Shown: positions 25,356 through 25,362 of the stretch, in pieces | Numbering within the stretch: position 1 is the stretch's first letter | How the letters are laid out: every line of letters begins with the position of its first letter | DNA from: Pseudomonadota bacterium | Lineage (GTDB): Bacteria > Pseudomonadota > Gammaproteobacteria > Burkholderiales > Ferrovaceae | Reading direction: 5' to 3' | DNA: 25,362 bases | NCBI GenBank assembly: GCA_021811005.1 | Contig: JAJZPY010000015.1 | Location: 1-25,362, forward strand | Notes under the pieces: generated by a model | Seen by the model: only the letters and a program-made list of their open reading frames with translations | Told to the model about the DNA's origin: nothing | The model's database searches: none | Position numbers and translations under genes: made by a program

Positions 25356-25362
25356 CCGGATG

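Overview
The window is a chromosomal flagellar locus from a GC-rich Gram-negative bacterium. Periplasmic-ring (FlgI) and outer-membrane-ring (FlgH) genes show a diderm cell envelope. The gene order (flgA facing away from flgBCDEFGHIJKL, and a fliFGHIJKLMNOPQR run) and the protein style suggest a betaproteobacterium. Genus cannot be fixed from the sequence alone. Coding density is very high, no gene-free stretch exceeds about 150 bases, and no RNA gene, insertion sequence, CRISPR array or attachment site was recognised.

Layout. (1) 1-3550, plus strand: three overlapping non-flagellar genes. They are the 3' part of a PLP-dependent group II decarboxylase, an ATP-grasp ligase with a helical N-terminal part, and a divergent fold-type-I PLP enzyme. 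They look like one translationally coupled operon that makes or modifies a small amino-acid-derived molecule; the product is unknown. (2) 3534-4226, minus strand: flgA, overlapping the third gene tail to tail. (3) 4378-11006, plus strand: flgB-flgJ, encoding rod, hook cap, hook, L- and P-rings and a short FlgJ. (4) 11057-14466, plus strand: flgK and flgL, the hook-filament junction, preceded by a strong sigma-28 (FliA) promoter match that lies over the end of flgJ. (5) 14463-25231, read on the minus strand as fliF-G-H-I-J-K-L-M-N-O-P-Q-R: MS-ring, switch, export ATPase complex, hook-length ruler, stator-associated FliL, C-ring and the export-gate membrane proteins. It meets flgL tail to tail, the two stop codons sharing one CTAG. 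(6) 25232-25362: leader of fliF, holding a possible 12-residue leader ORF and a perfect 8-bp inverted repeat.

How it works together: FliF, FliG, FliM and FliN form the base and rotor; FliO, P, Q and R build the export gate; FliH, I and J feed it; FlgB, C, F and G form the rod; FlgH, FlgI and FlgA form the bushing; FlgD and FliK control hook growth; FlgE is the hook; FlgK and FlgL join hook to filament. fliE, flgM, flgN, fliD, fliC and flhAB are not in the window. The flagellar part is mostly conventional. The best candidate for something undescribed is the three-gene enzyme cluster at the left end. Smaller oddities are a one-domain FlgJ, a Pro/Ala-rich insertion near the C terminus of FliL, repeated beta-motifs shared by FlgK and FlgL, and the fliF leader.
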